Positions 59,479 to 64,000 of a stretch of DNA of 64,000 bases are shown one piece after another. Position 1 is the first letter of the stretch, and the number at the start of each line of letters is the position of its first letter. The stretch is taken from the NCBI RefSeq assembly GCF_033807715.1, contig NC_084610.1:4955769-5019768 (forward strand), written 5' to 3'. The position numbers and the translations under genes are program-made. Source of the DNA: Cololabis saira. Lineage: Eukaryota > Chordata > Actinopteri > Beloniformes > Belonidae. A model generated the notes under the pieces. That model worked only from the letters and a program-made list of their open reading frames with translations. It was not told where the DNA came from and made no database searches.

Positions 59479-59576
59479 GTGTTTTACAGCTCCCAGACTA
59501 GACTCTAGTCTCTCTAAGACGCTCGCTTCATCATGTGACTGACCTGCTGCCACCTTTGGGAGTTAAGCACCCACAC

Positions 59577-60283
59577 CAGGGTTGCAATAATAATGAACAA
59601 TAATGAACAAAATTAAGGACAGGATACATTAAAGACAGCAACATATGTTGGTACGCTCTCTGTTATTTATTGATGTCATGTCACTTAATTCGTTTCAATA
59701 AATTCAACTAAGGTGAAACAAATATATTAAATATATTATTTCCCACTACATGCAAAGTGAGATATTTCAAGCCTTTATTTGTTATAATTTTGATGATTAT
59801 GGATCACAGTTTATGAAAACCCCAAATAAAAAAAAACAAAAAAATTAGAATATTTTATGAAATCAATAAACAATTCAATCATCAAAATGATAACAAATAA
59901 AGGCTTAATTAATATATCTTGCTTTGCATGTAATGAGACTATGTAATATATTAGTTTCACCTTTTAAGTTGAATTATTGAAATAAATTAACTTTTACACC
60001 ATATTCTAATTTTCCGACCTTCACTTGTAGCTATATTTATATTTACTTGCATACAGTACATCTGAGCTGATTTGGACATACATAGCATTTCAGTTGCTAG
60101 TATGGTTGCTAGTCTGTGCAGTCATGCAAGTTCAATGCTATTAAAGCACTTTTAACTTTAAATCAAAGCATTTTGTTTTTTCACATAAAACAGAGAAGTT
60201 TTGGAGATGTCCCTTTTTTTGGCGCCTGCGTTGTTGAAATCGGGGCGTTCCTTATTTCCATTTCTGAAAGGTGGCAACTCTAA
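59577..60283. mobile_element. DNA transposon relic, family D copy 2, with a nested Tc1-type palindrome
   Basis: Starts near CAGGGTTGCAATAATAATGA and ends TTCTGAAAGGTGGCAACTCT. The right part (GGCGCCTGCGTTGTTGAAAT) is the complement of 47463-47994. An inner palindrome of about 380 bp has an end TTTTCCGACCTTCACTTGTA near 60030 and the arm GCCTTTATTTGTTATAATTT. Confidence 0.65.
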
Positions 60284-61269
60284 CCCACACCCATGTCCCA
60301 ACCTTTCTGAGAAAAATCACTGCCATCAAATTCAAAATAAATAAAACATTTTAAACGCAGGGGAAGAAAGCGTCTGTGTTGAAAGACTAACCACTAACAG
60401 TTACTAACGCACCACCAGTGTGTGAAAAAACCCCAACCCGCTGTTTATCCAATAAGAGAGCGCTGTGTGGAAGTGTTTCACTATGAACACATGAAACAGC
60501 TGTCTGACAGGATAAGAACCAAGTCCACTGTGACTTTTCCCCACAGAAGGGAGATCTCCGTCGTCGGCCTCCCTCCTCAGCCGTATTGCATTTCCACGTG
60601 TCCTTCATGGCCGACGACCAGCACATTTACAGAACGTACAGCCACATGTATGATCCGCTCCAATGACAGAACCCAGATCCTCCCAAATGCATCCACCAAC
60701 CCGCAGTTCTCAGGCTGCCAGCAAACGCATTATTACACAGAGCTAAATATAGACTCGCACAAACACAAGACCTCTCAGAAACATTGGGACTTCCTGTCGT
60801 GCAACTCAAACGTCTGTCAGCAGTTCCAGCTTCATGACTGCTTTTTGGCGATCAGATATATCTGTCATGAAATCATCCCCAATCACTCGCTCCCTCTTTC
60901 TCCCTTCCACATGTTGCCAAATGCAATTCCCGGGCTATTATATGTCCAGGAACAGCCAGGCCAATCATCTGGCTGAGCGCAGACGCTTAGGTCCGACTCC
61001 CCGGACCCGTGTGAGTCATGGGAAAAAGGGGCGGGACTTGTCACTGATGGTGGTGAAGAGGACGGCACATGCAGCAGGCCAGGCCTGCAGCTCTCTTCCC
61101 CTTGTAGCTGTTGAGGTACAGTATATGTAAAAACATTGACTGGTTGGAACTAACTGCTGAGCAAAGGTTGAAAGATCAATTCCTGCAAAAATGGCGAAGT
61201 GAACTCTATAGGATGAACATCATGTGATATTTATGTAGAGATTAAGCAACAGTTTAACCTAGAACAGTA
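60284..61269. other. upstream intergenic, unrecognised
   Basis: About 1 kb of repeat-poor sequence. A plus-strand frame at 60422-60976 (184 codons) has no recognised motifs and no conserved composition; treated as chance. Confidence 0.4.
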
Positions 61270-61391
61270 CTTACTATGTCAAAATCTAAAGTATAGACAG
61301 GCCATTTGTAATTTTAGGACGAATAACAGTATAACACCAAAAGTCACTGGAAGGTGTAAAGGTCTGGATAGAAGTCAGAGATTCTGTAACC
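61270..61391 (+). mobile_element. non-LTR retrotransposon ORF fragment, left part
   Basis: A decayed frame includes RQAICNFRTNNSITPK then TGRCKGLD and SQRFCN, the style of the C-terminal end of fish LINE reverse transcriptases. It is interrupted after ATTCTGTAACC and continues at 62035. Confidence 0.7.
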
Positions 61392-62034
61392 ATGGGAATC
61401 GAAAACCGGTTCTTGTTGAGAACCGGTTCCCAGTGTTTCAATTCCTTGAAATCGTTTGCCTTTTTTGCAAACGATTCCCTTATCGATTCGAGTGGGAAAA
61501 CATGGTGACAAAGCGGCATAAACGCTCGAAAGTTTGGTTACATTTTACCAAAGCGGATGACAACAGGGCAAGTTGCTGTTCTCCACAGCTGGACACACCA
61601 TAAGTCCAGAAAGATTGCTTATCCTTCCGGAAAAAGCAGATATGCTTATTTTTCTGCAAAAGAATTGTTAATTGTTCATAGTAGATGGTTGCAGAATTGC
61701 ACAATGCACAGTTCCATTGCACTTGAGTTGATTGTATTTGTCAGTGGCTGACGTGGTTTTATTTTTGAGTGCTCAGCTCAGATATCCTTTTAAAAAGGAA
61801 ATTTTAATTTCTATTAGAGAAGAATATTTATTTTATTATTATTTTAGATATTTTATTTATTTTCAAAACAAATAATTTTAGAGATAATTTTAGATATAAG
61901 ATATAAAACAAAGTTGATGCTAATCGACCTGTTTTTCTCCTTTTTTCCAAATGAGAATCGATGAAGAATCGAATCGTTAAACAGAATCGAAAATAGAATC
62001 GGAATTGGAAAAATCTTATCAATTCCCATCCCTG
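61392..62034. mobile_element. hAT-like miniature element splitting a LINE
   Basis: Left ATGGGAATCGAAAACCGGTT, right TCAATTCCCATCCCTG, with many GAATCG motifs in both orientations. The flanks share GTAACC (61386-61391 and 62035-62040). Confidence 0.75.
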
Positions 62035-62412
62035 GTAACCTCTGTAACGTCAACCGTATTGGAGATGAGTTTCATATTTTGTTTGAATGTAAAAATGTAA
62101 ATATAATGAAACTCAGACAAAAATAATTACCAAAGTATTATACAAACCAACCATCTATGTTTAAATTGATTTTGTTACTTCAATCTAATAAGTTAAATGT
62201 TATTTATAAATTAGGCACCTTTTTGAAGAATGTCCTTCCTCTGTTTAAATCATTTTGAATTTTATTTATTTATTTATTTTTTTGCCAAATTGAGTATTTT
62301 AGTTGAACATGTACAGCCTGCCACTTGCTACAAATGTACAAATGTTTGTGTTCTGTGCTCCATACCATGTGATCATGGCCGTGAGTTAAAATAAATGATT
62401 GATTGATTGATA
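62035..62412 (+). mobile_element. non-LTR retrotransposon ORF fragment, right part and tail
   Basis: Reads VNRIGDEFHILFECKNVNIM with a following LRQK, and ends in AAATAAATGATTGATTGATT, a short tandem tail as in L2/CR1-type elements. Joined to 61270-61391, the codons Cys-Asn-Leu-Cys-Asn run across the hAT insertion. Confidence 0.75.
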
Positions 62413-63334
62413 AAATGAAAATTATTCATTTGAAAAACAGCTCTTTATTGTATGCAACATGGTGCCACAGCAGCACTTCATTAGTCTGCCATTTTGCTGG
62501 ACAGGATGTGATGACACGCTGATGCCTCTTCATCACAGGAGGCAGCAGGAGACGATGAAGCACCGATCCTAACATGTAGTATACCAGAAACTCACCTACA
62601 AGCCTCTACCCAGCACTGTCATCCAAACAAAACACATCAAATCTAAAGCAATTATACGTAACAAAATCACAAACAGGGCTTGTCTGATTGCGTGCTCCTG
62701 CTAATGTCACCACTTCAAGAACACCACACGAGGAAGGCACCACATTAAAGCAGAGACTGCACCGATTACAGATGTCTGTCATCACTATGCGATGGAAACT
62801 CAGAGATCTGGCAGCCAGAGAGGATTCTGAATGAATCACAAACGTCCAGGTTGTTTACGTAAAGACAAAGGGGTTTTTGTGAGGGAATCATGCACTTCTT
62901 CTGGATCAACATTGGCGTTTTTTAAGATGAACGCGGATGTTATCCCTTGATTCGATAACGTGTCGATCGTTGAAACCGATGTGTTTCAGAGATATTTAAA
63001 CGTCTTTTCCTTGGTATTGGTCGTCTGTGAATGGGAACATGTACTGAGGTCTGGGTGAATAGTCAGAAACAGCTGTATTTAATGTGATGAACAACATTGT
63101 GACATGTCAGTGAAATATAACTTGTTGTCCAGTGTGGTACTTGGGGAATATATCAAGCCAGATTTGATGGTTCGGCCTTGATGTACTGGTGTGAAAGCAT
63201 CTGGAAAACTGCTCACATTCACTTTCTGAGCACAGTTACTCATCGGATATCAATGTACCATTTCCTAGATGAATTACAGGCTTCATCCTCCTGCAGAATA
63301 CAGTATATGTTTAAACTCTTGAGTACCATCAAGG
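62413..63334. other. upstream intergenic, unrecognised
   Basis: About 920 bp with no recognised repeat ends or genes. Confidence 0.4.
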
Positions 63335-63624
63335 TGAGAGATCCTGTTGTAATCTGCCTTTTAATTTCAACTGCAGTGATCATTAGTACTCGTTGCTTTT
63401 TAACTTCAGTTCTGATACATAATCATGACTGTATTTGCTAAAATTAAAATCAAATCAGGGCTTTTTTGCTCATCGGCCAATTTCACTCCATTAACTCTGA
63501 TACACCTAAGATGAATTACTGTTTCTCATTATTGTAAAGTGGGATCATTAGGAAGTGAAATAACTCCTCCAGTATTTGATTAAAAACCCAACATTTACAA
63601 CCCTTAAACACAAATGTACTTTAA
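63335..63624. repeat. dispersed duplicate Q, copy 2 (interrupted at TTAA)
   Basis: Matches 58816-59106 up to ACAAATGTACTTTAA, where the TTAA-flanked element at 63621 begins. Confidence 0.88.
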
Positions 63625-64000
63625 AGGGGACCTATTATGGCATTTAATGTCTATTTTAAACAGGCCTTGAATGTCTTAAAAACAAGCTTTTGATTGTTTT
63701 TGCTAAATAAATGACAAATTCTGCCCCTGAGCCATGTCTTTATCTTCCCATTCTCTAACCTCATTATCTATGCAGGATTCTGAGTGGGCGGGGCTATGAT
63801 AATGAGGCTCTGTGCTGATTGGCTGCCTGAATGACGCGATACACCGCTACGAAAAAATGGAGGAAGCTCCGGCCGGCGGAGTTAAGCCTGAATTATGGTT
63901 CTGCTTTAAATCGACGCAGACTCTAGGATACGGCGTAGGGTCTGCATTGGTGTAATGCGGAACCATAAATCAGCCTTTACACCGTGTCATGCATGCAATG
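63621..64000. mobile_element. TTAA-flanked (piggyBac-like) element, copy 2, right end outside window
   Basis: Starts TTAAAGGGGACCTATTATGG. The interior (GCTTTTGATTGTTTTTGCTA, CTCATTATCTATGCAGGATT) is the complement of the right part of 11401-12380, so this is an inverted second copy. Cut by the window edge. Confidence 0.9.

Noticed and set aside
60422..60976. 184-codon plus-strand frame
   Set aside because: No recognisable domain, unremarkable composition, no splice partners; probably chance in repeat-poor DNA.

Overview
The window is vertebrate, and almost certainly teleost fish, genomic DNA. It holds two multi-exon genes with GT-AG introns, both on the minus strand. The intergenic and intronic DNA is filled with fish-type repeats: hAT and Tc1/mariner miniature elements, TTAA-flanked elements, L1-like and other non-LTR relics, and long microsatellites. 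I see no prokaryotic gene, tRNA, rRNA or CRISPR.

Gene 1 (26590-50606, minus) is an apparently complete coding region for microtubule-associated protein 2 (map2). I could chain 16 coding exons with consistent splice phases into an open frame of 1568 codons plus stop. It has a short acidic N-terminus, a 2.6-kb projection-domain exon (43305-45920), a proline-rich region, microtubule-binding repeats and the conserved C-terminal tail. There are five repeat-encoding units, because two successive 93-bp exons both encode an R2-like repeat. A 3' UTR of about 1.4 kb runs to a polyadenylation signal near 25180.

Gene 2 (coding exons from 20963 down to 1668, minus, continuing off the left edge) is the 5' part of unc80, the large scaffold of the NALCN sodium-leak channel complex. 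Twelve coding exons give the first 643 codons in one open frame. In mammals MAP2 and UNC80 are neighbours in the same order and orientation, so the window is a conserved synteny block; both genes serve neurons (dendritic microtubules and resting excitability).

Layout by region: 1-21 kb is unc80, whose introns hold six copies of one hAT miniature element with a period-20 internal minisatellite, plus other hAT, Tc1 and TTAA elements. 21-25 kb is the intergenic interval. 25-50.6 kb is map2, whose introns hold palindromic elements, a pogo-like element, a GAAA microsatellite and an intron that is about 96% transposon. 50.6-64 kb is upstream of the map2 start codon and may hold untranslated first exons I could not identify. 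It contains several Tc1-type palindromes, a 5'-truncated L1-like insertion with a 17-bp target duplication, a LINE split by a hAT element, dispersed duplicates, and a TTAA element running off the right edge.

The strongest 'new' signals are structural: nested insertions whose empty sites are visible elsewhere in the same window, the duplicated R2 exon of map2, the missing PKA RII-anchoring segment of map2, frame-preserving symmetric exons that would allow a MAP2c-like form, and repeat insertions that nearly abut splice sites.
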